From NCBI GenBank assembly GCA_016932715.1, contig JAFGCG010000092.1, positions 1 to 64,000 of the forward strand: a stretch of DNA of 64,000 bases, written 5' to 3'. The notes under the pieces were generated by a model that made no database searches, was not told the origin of the DNA, and saw only the letters and a list, made by a program, of their open reading frames with translations. This document shows positions 1-6,389 of this stretch, piece by piece. The position numbers and the translations under genes are program-made. The DNA is from Anaerolineales bacterium. Lineage in GTDB: Bacteria > Chloroflexota > Anaerolineae > Anaerolineales > Villigracilaceae. Every line of letters begins with the position of its first letter. Position 1 is the first letter of the stretch.

Positions 1-4
1 AGGA

Positions 5-58
5 CACGAATTTTCACGAAAAACCAAAAGAAATTCGAGTTTCTTCGTGAACTTCGTG
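5..58. repeat. Imperfect palindromic intergenic repeat
   Basis: Two arms, cacgaattttcacgaa (5-20) and ttcgtgaacttcgtg (44-58), are near reverse complements separated by an A-rich loop. No ORF here looks real. The layout resembles the palindromes at 32717-32788 and 41934-42005, although the sequences differ. Probably one of several dispersed palindromic elements of this genome. Confidence 0.5.
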
Positions 59-221
59 GATAAAAAAGTAAATTCGGATAAAGTCTATTGTAGAAACGAC
101 GAAACGCTGAAACCCTTGTCACGCACACTCACATCGAACTCTTCATTGCCGCGCAAGTATCAGACCGGCCAGGAGTATGTCTCTGGCTGTCTGGAGCATC
201 GTCGTTACTTTAAAATACTGG

Positions 222-255
222 CAAAACCGGCCTGTTGGCGCCGGTTTTGTTCGTT
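222..255 (+). terminator. Rho-independent terminator-like hairpin
   Basis: A perfect 10-bp stem, caaaaccggc / gccggttttg (222-231 and 240-249), has an 8-nt loop and is followed by a broken T-rich run (ttttgttcgttt). It presumably ends a transcript from a gene left of the window. Nothing else with coding character is visible in 60-260. Confidence 0.65.
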
Positions 256-270
256 TAAATAAGTAACTCC

Positions 271-380
271 TCCCTGAGCGGAGCCGCCGTTCGCAGGCGG
301 CGCAGTCGAAGGGTGAATTTTCGGTAAATGTACGCTTCGACTGCGTTCCTCGCTATAGCTCGTCACTACGCTCAGCGAGG
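271..380. repeat. Nested palindromic repeat before the export permease
   Basis: Inner arms cgcagtcgaag (301-311) and cttcgactgcg (335-345) are exact reverse complements. Outer arms ccctgagcg (about 272-280) and cgctcagcgagg (about 369-380) also pair in part. The right end of the element, agcgagg, is the only Shine-Dalgarno-like sequence before the TTG start at 387. Confidence 0.55.
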
Positions 381-386
381 AATGTC

Positions 387-1277
387 TTGAATACAAACAA
401 TCTTGTGGAACAAAACATAGATACGATCCTGGACGACCAATACTGGACCATGGACATCGAGCCACAGCGCGGCCTGCTCGACCTGCGCTTTGGGGAACTC
501 TGGCGTTACCGGGATCTGGTCATGCTCTTCGTGCGCCGGGATTTCGTCGCGGTCTACAAGCAGACGATCCTCGGTCCGCTCTGGTACCTGATCCAGCCGC
601 TGCTGACCACCGTCATTTTCACATTCATCTTTGGACAAATCGCCCGTCTGCCCACGGACGGCTTGCCGCAGTTCCTGTTCTATATGTCTGGAACGGTGGT
701 CTGGTCATACTTCGCCGAATGCCTGAACAAGACTTCCAATACCTTTGTGCAGAACGCCAACTTGTTTGGCAAGGTCTACTTCCCGCGCATGGCAGTGCCA
801 GTCTCGATCCTGATCTCTAACCTGATCACTTTTTCGATCCAGTTTGCTTTGTTCGTTGCTTTCATCCTGTATTTCGTTCTGCGCGGTACACCCATTCAAC
901 CCAATTGGTTGTGGATCACCCTCTCGCCGCTCCTGATCCTGATGATGGCGGGACTTGGTCTCGGCTTCGGCGTCATCATCTCCTCGTTGACGACTAAATA
1001 CCGCGACCTGCGCTTTCTGGTGACCTTTGGCGTACAGCTGCTGATGTATGCCACGCCGGTGATCTACCCGGTCTCTGCCATCCCGGAGCGCTTCCAGTGG
1101 ATCATCCTCGCCAACCCGATGACGCCCATCGTGGAGGCGTTCCGCTATGCTTTTCTGGGCGCGGGCACCGTGGATCTGGGTCATCTCCTGTACAGTTTTG
1201 TGTTTATGCTGATCGTAGTTTTCCTCGGCAGCGTCATCTTCAACCGCGTCGAGCAGACGTTTATGGATACGGTATAA
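387..1277 (+). CDS. ABC-2 type polysaccharide export permease (Wzm/TagG-like)
   Basis: This is the integral-membrane subunit of an ABC-2 exporter that moves polysaccharide across the cytoplasmic membrane. The 296-aa product has a soluble N-terminal stretch (about 1-45) with the interfacial pattern LRFGELWRYRDLVMLFVRRD, then roughly six hydrophobic segments typical of TagG/Wzm/RfbA permeases (WYLIQPLLTTVIFTFIFG; LITFSIQFALFVAFIL; LLILMMAGLGLGFGVIIS). Length fits the family. The chosen start is TTG at 387, with GAGG about 6 nt upstream; an in-frame ATG at 450 would lose the first 21 residues. The ATPase partner (Wzt/TagH) is not in the window, so it is either upstream or missing. Substrate is unknown; the exopolysaccharide cluster that begins at 5.5 kb is the obvious candidate. 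Confidence 0.85.
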   Translation: MNTNNLVEQNIDTILDDQYWTMDIEPQRGLLDLRFGELWRYRDLVMLFVRRDFVAVYKQTILGPLWYLIQPLLTTVIFTFIFGQIARLPTDGLPQFLFYMSGTVVWSYFAECLNKTSNTFVQNANLFGKVYFPRMAVPVSILISNLITFSIQFALFVAFILYFVLRGTPIQPNWLWITLSPLLILMMAGLGLGFGVIISSLTTKYRDLRFLVTFGVQLLMYATPVIYPVSAIPERFQWIILANPMTPIVEAFRYAFLGAGTVDLGHLLYSFVFMLIVVFLGSVIFNRVEQTFMDTV

Positions 1278-1286
1278 TTTCTCGTT

Positions 1287-1988
1287 ATGAAAAACGTCCA
1301 ACCTCGGCAGCCCTCACATTTATCCCCATACGCGCGAGCCTGCCTGGATGCGTTGGTGAAGGCAAACCTTGCAAATTGCATTTCTCTCGGGGGCGCCTTG
1401 GGATTGTTCCACTACCTTGACTATCGTCCGACGCACGATGTGGATGCCTGGTGGTCTGATTCCGTAACTGAGAAACAAAGACAGGTCGTGGTGCAGACAC
1501 TTGAGACCGCCCTATCTGCTTTCGGTAGTGTCCGTATTCGCTCCTGGGGCGATGTGGACAGCGTAGAGTTGGATCGGGAAGGCAAAACAGTGTTCAGTTT
1601 TCAAGTCGCCCATCGTTCGGTGCGCCTGGAAGAGCCTGTTTCCGCCGGCTGGATCGATGTTCCCCTGGATAGTCTCGCCGACCTGGCGGCAAGCAAGATG
1701 GTTGCCCTGGTCGAGCGGGGCGCCCCGCGGGATTTTCTGGATATTTACACAGTCTGCCGGTCGGGATTGATCAGTATTGGTGAGTGCTGGGATCTCTGGC
1801 GTACGCGGCAAACACTGGCGGGCAGCGATGTGGACATTTCACGTGCCTTGCTGGCAATCGAAACCCACCTCGAACGGATTGCTTTGCATCGCCCACTGGA
1901 GAAAATCGAGGATCCCCAGCAACGCGAACAGGCCCGTCAGGTCCGAGATTGGTTTTTGCGTGAATTCCAGAAGGTGAATGGTGAATAA
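1287..1988 (+). CDS. AbiEii/AbiGii-family nucleotidyltransferase
   Basis: A 233-aa protein of the AbiEii/AbiGii toxin-type nucleotidyltransferase superfamily. The N-terminal active-site signature is GGALGLFHYLDYRPTHDVDAW (about 36-56): a GG pair followed by a T-x-DVD metal-binding motif. Downstream are the conserved helix ASKMVALVERG and RDFLDIY, both typical of the family. Known members act as toxins in abortive-infection or toxin-antitoxin modules by transferring nucleotides to RNA or protein targets; that role here is inferred from family only. The gene begins 9 bp after the permease and its 3' end overlaps the next small ORF by 11 nt (coupling), as in many two-gene modules. The partner is not a recognisable AbiEi antitoxin. 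Confidence 0.75.
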   Translation: MKNVQPRQPSHLSPYARACLDALVKANLANCISLGGALGLFHYLDYRPTHDVDAWWSDSVTEKQRQVVVQTLETALSAFGSVRIRSWGDVDSVELDREGKTVFSFQVAHRSVRLEEPVSAGWIDVPLDSLADLAASKMVALVERGAPRDFLDIYTVCRSGLISIGECWDLWRTRQTLAGSDVDISRALLAIETHLERIALHRPLEKIEDPQQREQARQVRDWFLREFQKVNGE

Positions 1989-2292
1989 CTCTCCCTGGCT
2001 GGATGGAACACTGTACCCGGACGTTCAAGTTCCGGACCGGCTGGAAACACTGGCGGACCGTGTGGATTATCTTGCCCGCCTGTGTGCCGCCTGGGATTTT
2101 GGCTTATTGCCCGGCGCTGATACGGTTGCAGAACTCCGTCGTGAGGGTTGGCGCGCGGCTGTGGAAGCATGCCGCTTGTTGACTTCCCCATCCTATCACT
2201 TGCTCCGGCGCTGGCATGGGCTCGCGCCTTTGCCCTATTTGGGTCAGCAGATCTCCCTGATCCGGGATGACCCCTGCCTGGAGTGGGTTTGA
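1978..2292 (+). CDS. Small hypothetical protein overlapping the AbiEii-like gene
   Basis: A 104-aa product I do not recognise. It starts with ATG GTG AAT inside the last codons of the AbiEii-like gene (11-nt overlap), which suggests translational coupling and possibly an antitoxin or accessory role. The composition is ordinary, with alternating Leu/Arg-rich helical stretches (LADRVDYLARLCAAWDFG; GWRAAVEACRLL), and no membrane segment. The stop codon lies exactly where the G-rich minisatellite begins, so the C-terminus may have been trimmed or altered by repeat insertion. Confidence 0.5.
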   Translation: MVNNSPWLDGTLYPDVQVPDRLETLADRVDYLARLCAAWDFGLLPGADTVAELRREGWRAAVEACRLLTSPSYHLLRRWHGLAPLPYLGQQISLIRDDPCLEWV

Positions 2293-2389
2293 GGACGGGG
2301 GACGGGAGATGGAGGACGGGGGACGGGAGACGGAGGACGGGGGACGGGAGACGGAGGACGGGAGACCGAGGACGGGAGACCGAGGACCG
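2291..2389. repeat. G-rich minisatellite (GGACGGGAGACGGA units)
   Basis: About 100 bp built from variants of ggaggacgggggacgggagacgg in tandem. Related short blocks recur at 3648-3689, 4523-4559 and 5413-5450. Read on the minus strand it gives a spurious Pro/Ser-rich ORF (RPPSSVSRPPSS). It lies between genes and abuts the stop codon of the preceding ORF. Confidence 0.85.
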
Positions 2390-2425
2390 GTCCGATGTCC
2401 TTCATTCTGCTCGGGTGCTTTTCGC

Positions 2426-2466
2426 TTGACAGCCGTACAGCGTAGTGCTAACATGTACGGCAGGAG
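2426..2466 (+). promoter_or_regulatory. Sigma-70-type promoter with inverted-repeat operator for the RHH/PIN pair
   Basis: TTGACA (2426-2431), a 17-bp spacer and TAACAT (2449-2454) form a near-consensus promoter. The inverted repeat ccgtaca (2433-2439) / tgtacgg (2454-2460) spans the spacer and abuts the -10, an ideal place for autorepression by the ribbon-helix-helix antitoxin. AGGAG (2462-2466) follows as the ribosome binding site. Confidence 0.75.
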
Positions 2467-2472
2467 ATGCTT

Positions 2473-2709
2473 ATGGAACAAACCAAATTGACGGTCCGGG
2501 TTCCGCGCGATCTGTTGGAAAATGTCAAGCGTTATGCTGCCCAGAATAATACAACCCTTACGGACTTGATCGAGGCATATCTGCGTCGAATCCCCACTCA
2601 AGGATCACTGGATGGCGCTCCTATTGTTCGCCGATTGAGTGGTATTGTGCCCAGGGATGTCTCTCGACGGGATTATCGCAGGCACCTGGAAGAAAAGTAT
2701 GGCCAATAG
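2473..2709 (+). CDS. Ribbon-helix-helix antitoxin (DUF6364-like)
   Basis: A 78-aa DNA-binding antitoxin candidate. Its N-terminus KLTVRVPRDLLENVKRYAAQ followed by NTTLTDLIEAYLRRI has the strand-helix-helix layout of MetJ/Arc-type regulators used as antitoxins to PIN toxins. The start at 2473 is preferred over the tracked ATG at 2467 because AGGAG ends at 2466, giving a 6-nt spacer instead of none. Its 3' end overlaps the PIN gene by 11 nt. It would bind and neutralise the PIN toxin and repress the promoter through the inverted repeat that flanks the -10 box. Confidence 0.75.
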   Translation: MEQTKLTVRVPRDLLENVKRYAAQNNTTLTDLIEAYLRRIPTQGSLDGAPIVRRLSGIVPRDVSRRDYRRHLEEKYGQ

Positions 2710-3118
2710 ACTGAGAGTCGTGATCGATCTCAATGTTATCCTGGATGTTCTGCAGCAAAGGGAACCTTTCTATGAAGCTTCTGCTGCCTTGCTGGCGGCT
2801 GCAGAAACAGGTCGTATCGATGGATACATGGCTGCGCATAGTGTCACGACATTGTTTTACCTCATCCAAAAAGGCAAATCTTCTGCTGAAGCGCGCGCAG
2901 CGATAACAAACCTTTTGCAGTTCCTGAAAATTGCCCCTGTTGATCAGGCGACAATTGAACAATCGCTAAATTTGGACTATGGCGATTTCGAAGATGCAGT
3001 TCAAATGATGTCTGCTGTGCAGTGCCGGGCGGATTATCTGATTACTCGCAACGTCAAGGATTATCAACCTGCACTCCTGCCCGTTGTCCAGCCAGTTGAT
3101 CTCCTCGGGACGCTCTAA
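2699..3118 (+). CDS. PIN-domain toxin (VapC-like ribonuclease)
   Basis: A 139-aa PIN-domain protein, the probable toxin of the pair with the RHH gene. The first acidic residue lies in VVIDLNVILDVLQQREPFY near the N-terminus. Central and C-terminal acidic residues lie in LDYGDFEDAVQMMSA and DYLITRNVKDY, the usual PIN pattern (D...E...D...D). Members are Mg-dependent endoribonucleases that cleave tRNA, rRNA or mRNA. The real start is ATG 2699 (MANRLRV), overlapping the antitoxin stop; the tracked upstream start at 2639 lies inside the antitoxin. No frameshift is visible, so the module looks intact. Confidence 0.8.
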   Translation: MANRLRVVIDLNVILDVLQQREPFYEASAALLAAAETGRIDGYMAAHSVTTLFYLIQKGKSSAEARAAITNLLQFLKIAPVDQATIEQSLNLDYGDFEDAVQMMSAVQCRADYLITRNVKDYQPALLPVVQPVDLLGTL

Positions 3119-3155
3119 AGACATGCAAGCCCTAGCTTTTTGGAAAACAATCACA

Positions 3156-3644
3156 ATGGATCAATCCAACTTGCTCGAAGACCTGCTTGCTCTTTTGAAT
3201 GAGCATGGGATTCAGTTTTGTGTGATTGGCGGTCAGGCTGTCAATGCCTACGTGGAACCATTGGTAAGCCTGGATCTCGATCTGGCTGTTGCGCTCCATC
3301 AATTTGACCAGGTCGAGGCTCTTCTCGGACAACACTTCGAACTAAAGCGATTCCCCCACAGCCTGAATATTTCAGCAGCGGGTTCTGACCTGAGAGTACA
3401 GATCCAGACGGACGAGCGATATGGTCGTTTTGTCGAACATGCCACCCGGCGAGATGTGCTGGGATTGGAGCTGCCGGTTGCCAGTTTGGAAGACGTCTTG
3501 CAGGGAAAGATCTGGGCTGCCCAGGACGCGGACCGCCGGGGGAGCAAGCGACAAAAGGACCTGGCTGATATCGCCCGCATTCTTGAGAAGTACCCTGACC
3601 TGCGCGGTCAGGTCCCCCAGAATATACTCGACAGATTGGTCTAA
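3156..3644 (+). CDS. Nucleotidyltransferase-fold protein (MNT/AbiEii-like)
   Basis: A 162-aa nucleotidyltransferase-fold protein. CVIGGQAVNAYVEPLVSLDLDLAV (about 19-42) holds the GG motif and a D-x-D pair. LEDVLQGKIWA and KRQKDLADIARILEKYP match the C-terminal helices of small minimal nucleotidyltransferases. The start is set at ATG 3156 (MDQSNLLEDL), since the upstream tracked start overlaps the PIN gene. No HEPN partner or antitoxin is adjacent; it follows the PIN gene by 37 bp and may be co-transcribed. The role is unknown: an orphan toxin-type or regulatory nucleotidyltransferase. Confidence 0.65.
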   Translation: MDQSNLLEDLLALLNEHGIQFCVIGGQAVNAYVEPLVSLDLDLAVALHQFDQVEALLGQHFELKRFPHSLNISAAGSDLRVQIQTDERYGRFVEHATRRDVLGLELPVASLEDVLQGKIWAAQDADRRGSKRQKDLADIARILEKYPDLRGQVPQNILDRLV

Positions 3645-3647
3645 CTG

Positions 3648-3689
3648 TGGGGACGGGAGACGGAGGACCGAGGACGGGAGACCGATGAC
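3648..3689. repeat. Second G-rich minisatellite block
   Basis: ggggacgggagacggaggaccgaggacgggagaccg is the same unit as at 2291-2389 and begins 3 bp after the preceding gene's stop codon. Confidence 0.8.
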
Positions 3690-3734
3690 AGATTCTCTGC
3701 CTCCAGTCGCCGGTCTTTCACTTTCCGGGCGCGG

Positions 3735-3740
3735 TATAAT
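3735..3740 (+). promoter_or_regulatory. Candidate -10 box for the DUF433/DUF5615 pair
   Basis: A perfect TATAAT lies 36 bp before the ATG at 3776, but no convincing -35 hexamer sits at 16-18 bp. A GAGG ribosome binding site is present just before the start. Confidence 0.4.
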
Positions 3741-3775
3741 TATCAAAGTGAATTCGACTGAGATGTGAGGCTGTT

Positions 3776-4012
3776 ATGTCAACCGTTAACCTTGACGAGA
3801 GAATTACCGTTAACCCAAATCAATGTGGAGGACGACCGTGTATTCGCGGCATGAGAATCCGGGTCATAGACGTACTTGAACTGCAAGCCAATGGATTAAC
3901 ATCTGATCAGATATTAGAGGAAATGCCGGACCTGGAAATAGAAGACTTGAAGGCGGTGGCGCGTTATGCGGTTCGTAGGCTGGATCATCCCGTATTGGCG
4001 GTGGCGGCATAG
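3776..4012 (+). CDS. DUF433 family antitoxin-like protein
   Basis: A 78-aa protein with the DUF433 signature: ITVNPNQCGGRPCIRGMRIRV, then the helix-turn-helix part LELQANGLTSDQILEEMPDLEIEDLKAVARYA. DUF433 proteins are small DNA-binding proteins commonly paired with DUF5615 or PIN-like toxins, and here the DUF5615 gene follows directly (tagatg, no gap). The expected role is antitoxin and autorepressor. The start at ATG 3776 is supported by GAGG upstream and by the usual family length. Confidence 0.85.
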   Translation: MSTVNLDERITVNPNQCGGRPCIRGMRIRVIDVLELQANGLTSDQILEEMPDLEIEDLKAVARYAVRRLDHPVLAVAA

Positions 4013-4351
4013 ATGATCCTCTGGATCGACGCTCAGCTTTCCCCCGCTTTGGCGAAATGGATTTCAGAAAACTTCGCCAACATCGAAGCGACTGCCGTAC
4101 GCGATCTGGGACTGCGTGAAGCAGAAGATCAGGTCATATTTTTCTCTGCACGTGAGGCCGATGCCTCCGTGATGACCAAAGACAGCGATTTTCTTGAATT
4201 GCAAAAAAGGCTTGGTGCGCCGCCGAAAATTATTTGGGTTACTTGTGGGAATACTTCAAATGCAAAGATGAAAGAGATTCTTGCGGCAAGTTTACAAAAA
4301 GCGATTGAACTGCTTGAGGGCGGGGAAATTCTCGTGGAAATTACCGGGTAA
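4013..4351 (+). CDS. DUF5615 PIN-like toxin candidate
   Basis: A 112-aa DUF5615 (PIN-like) protein. MILWIDAQLSPALAKWI carries the first conserved Asp, AVRDLGLREAEDQVIFFSAREADA the middle acidic residues and VMTKDSDFLEL the distal Asp pair. These match the PIN-type metal site. It follows the DUF433 gene without a gap, so the two are almost surely co-translated as an antitoxin/toxin pair. Nuclease activity is inferred from the fold. Confidence 0.8.
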   Translation: MILWIDAQLSPALAKWISENFANIEATAVRDLGLREAEDQVIFFSAREADASVMTKDSDFLELQKRLGAPPKIIWVTCGNTSNAKMKEILAASLQKAIELLEGGEILVEITG

Positions 4352-4772
4352 CTCAGCAGGGCGCATTTTTATTCTTCATCAATCCCAAATCGTCAATCTA
4401 GAATCGTAAATCATCCCATGCCTCCCGTCACCTCCGTCGAACGCCTATCGCCCTGCGCGGCAAGAGCCAGCTGTTCGAAACGATCGGCGTGCTGCATCGA
4501 AGAAGACCGTTGTAAAATGTAAGAAAGACGGAAGACGGAGGACCGAGGACGGAAGTCGGATGAGAGAGGTACATAGAGATAAGCAGGAAGTAAGTAGAAA
4601 GTAAGCAGGAACAATCGAATATTGGTAGGGGGACGACGGCAGGGGGGATCACTCTGTTTCCACGTGGATTCAGTCTTTTGCCTGCCCGAGTCTCAGGATG
4701 GCGCGTTGCACGCCGAAAGGCGTGAGGTGGATAGGCGATATTCGCAACCCTGAAACAAGGAAAGGAGTAACT
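4352..4772. other. Gene-poor 421-bp interval with repeat debris
   Basis: No convincing ORF. It holds a third minisatellite block (4523-4559, gaaagacggaagacggaggaccgaggacgg), a short purine-rich direct repeat (aagcaggaagtaag / aagtaagcaggaac, about 4580-4612) and a small hairpin CACGCC-GAAA-GGCGTG (4709-4724) 49 bp before the next start. The minus-strand ORFs in the track are low-complexity readings of these repeats. Confidence 0.6.
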
Positions 4773-5345
4773 ATGGCAAAAGTCAAACTGAATCCAGTCC
4801 TGGAGCAAGTACGCGGCCAGGTTGGCGATCTGGTGTTCAAACGCTCCGGCGGAGATGTGATCATTGCGCGGAAGCCGGATTTCTCAGACCGCAAGCTTAC
4901 CGAAGCGCAGATTGCAGCCCAGGAACGTTTCCGGCAGGCGGCGCTGTATGGCAAGCTGGTGATGGCCGACCCGGACACCAAAAAGCTTTACGAGGAGGCA
5001 GCCAGGGCGAAACACCAGCCTATGTTCAGCCTGACCATCGCTGACTTTTTCAATGCCCCTTCAGTGGATGAAGTGGACCTGAGAGGCTACAATGGGCAGG
5101 TTGGCAACCCGATCGTTGTGCTGGCGCACGATGACTTCGAGGTATGTGCAGTGCACGTGGCGCTCAACGACGCTGAGGGTAACTCTATCGAAAGCGGAGA
5201 AGCCGTCGAGGAGCCGATCAAAAGCGGACGGTGGGTCTACACGGCTACGACCGCAGTGGCTGCCGGCACGCAGGTGCGCATCCTGATCACTGCCAAAGAC
5301 CGCCCCGGCAGTATGGGCAGTTCGGAAACCCAGAAGACTCTCTAA
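4773..5345 (+). CDS. Conserved hypothetical protein (KLNPVLEQVRGQVGDLVFKR type)
   Basis: A 190-aa soluble protein of unknown function. The N-terminus (KLNPVLEQVRGQVGDLVFKR, then VIIARKPDFSDR) looks like a conserved opening, followed by a helical segment (LTEAQIAAQERFRQAALYGKLVMADP) and a C-terminal half that looks beta-rich (VCAVHVALNDAEGN; GRWVYTATTAVAAGTQVRILI). No signal peptide or membrane segment. The start ATG 4773 has a strong AAAGGAG about 7 nt upstream; the tracked start at 4698 does not. I have a weak memory of similar uncharacterised proteins in other bacteria but cannot name a domain. Confidence 0.7.
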   Translation: MAKVKLNPVLEQVRGQVGDLVFKRSGGDVIIARKPDFSDRKLTEAQIAAQERFRQAALYGKLVMADPDTKKLYEEAARAKHQPMFSLTIADFFNAPSVDEVDLRGYNGQVGNPIVVLAHDDFEVCAVHVALNDAEGNSIESGEAVEEPIKSGRWVYTATTAVAAGTQVRILITAKDRPGSMGSSETQKTL

Positions 5346-5412
5346 ACCCTGAATCCATCTTACGCCTGGTGTAATGAGTTTGAGATAGTCGGCGTGCAGC
5401 GCGAATTTTGTG

Positions 5413-5450
5413 GGAAGACGGAGGACCGGACCTCGATCCTCTGTCTCCCT
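5413..5450. repeat. Fourth minisatellite block forming a hairpin
   Basis: ggaagacggaggaccgg is followed within 10 bp by its near reverse complement, tcctctgtctccct. This is the same unit family as at 2291, 3648 and 4523, here arranged as an inverted pair that could act as a weak terminator after the 4773 gene. Confidence 0.6.
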
Positions 5451-5543
5451 GCTTAGTTTTATTCCCATGTCAAAATCTGTACTTCGCCTATGTTACTCTG
5501 CCAAAGTCTACATCCGGTTCTGGATTCCCAAGGAAGACATTTA

Positions 5544-6389
5544 ATGATTAGTCCAAAAACAAGAATTCTTGATTATTTAGAACGGCGTGTTGGCTGGAAG
5601 ATCCATCGTCAGGAAACTGTTTCATTGCTGGGTAAATCATACCGTTTGATTCGAGGAACGGTACGCCAAAAAGCAGATTATGATGATGCCTGGCTGCTGG
5701 CCCTGGCCCGGGAAGCACATATTGTCTTTGATGTGGGCAGTAATATTGGGCAGTCAGCTGTTTTGCTTTTCCATAGTGGTCCAATTGAACAGATGATCTT
5801 AATAGATCCTAATCCTTCTGCGCTTTCACAGGCTGCTGAAAACCTTATTTTAAACGGCTGGTCTGACAAGGCGCGGTTTATATGTGCTTTCGCATCGGAT
5901 CAATCAAATGAAACAAAAGAGTTTTTTACAGTAGGTACAGGTGCAGCGGGAAGTATGTATGCCGCAAATGCTGCTACGGCATCTGCATTAGGTGCAAGCT
6001 TTACTGTTTCGACCGTCACAGTGGACGAACTTGTTGAGAGACACCAAATTGTTCCCGATCTCGTAAAGATAGATGTTGAAGGCGCTGAGACTTTGGTGTT
6101 ACAGGGTGCACGAAATCTGGCTCAAAAGCAGGTAACCCGTTTCTTCGTAGAAATGCATTCTGTTCCTGGTGTGACAATGTCTGAAAATGCACGCCAGGTT
6201 TTGGATTGGTGTAACCAATATAGTTACAATGCCTGGTACTTAAAAGAGAAAACTCAATTGATCGAGCCTGCACAAATTGCGACGCGTGGACGTTGTCACT
6301 TACTGCTTCTTCCCGCTCACTTTTTGTTTCCATCCTACCTGTGTACTTTGGCACAGAGTGATCCACTTGAAAAGGTTCACATATCTTGA
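5544..6389 (+). CDS. FkbM family SAM-dependent methyltransferase
   Basis: A 281-aa O-methyltransferase of the FkbM family, the first gene of the polysaccharide cluster. Motif I is VFDVGSNIGQSAVLL (about 61-75). The acidic ribose-binding residue lies in MILIDPNP, and the family motif DLVKIDVEGAETLVLQGA is intact. FkbM enzymes methylate hydroxyl groups of sugars or polyketides, and in this setting a sugar residue of the exopolysaccharide is likely. ATG 5544 is preferred (AAGGAAG upstream) over the tracked start, which adds 18 unlikely residues. The TTG start of the flippase gene overlaps its TGA by 4 nt. Confidence 0.85.
   Translation: MISPKTRILDYLERRVGWKIHRQETVSLLGKSYRLIRGTVRQKADYDDAWLLALAREAHIVFDVGSNIGQSAVLLFHSGPIEQMILIDPNPSALSQAAENLILNGWSDKARFICAFASDQSNETKEFFTVGTGAAGSMYAANAATASALGASFTVSTVTVDELVERHQIVPDLVKIDVEGAETLVLQGARNLAQKQVTRFFVEMHSVPGVTMSENARQVLDWCNQYSYNAWYLKEKTQLIEPAQIATRGRCHLLLLPAHFLFPSYLCTLAQSDPLEKVHIS

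Noticed and set aside
47-262. 71-aa ORF at the window start
   Set aside because: It runs through a palindromic repeat and the terminator hairpin; no ribosome binding site or domain.
2291-2389. CRISPR array
   Set aside because: Units are contiguous and degenerate with no unique spacers and no cas genes nearby.
2104-2601. Pro/Ser-rich minus-strand ORF (RPPSSVSRPPSS)
   Set aside because: Produced by translating the G-rich minisatellite; not a gene.
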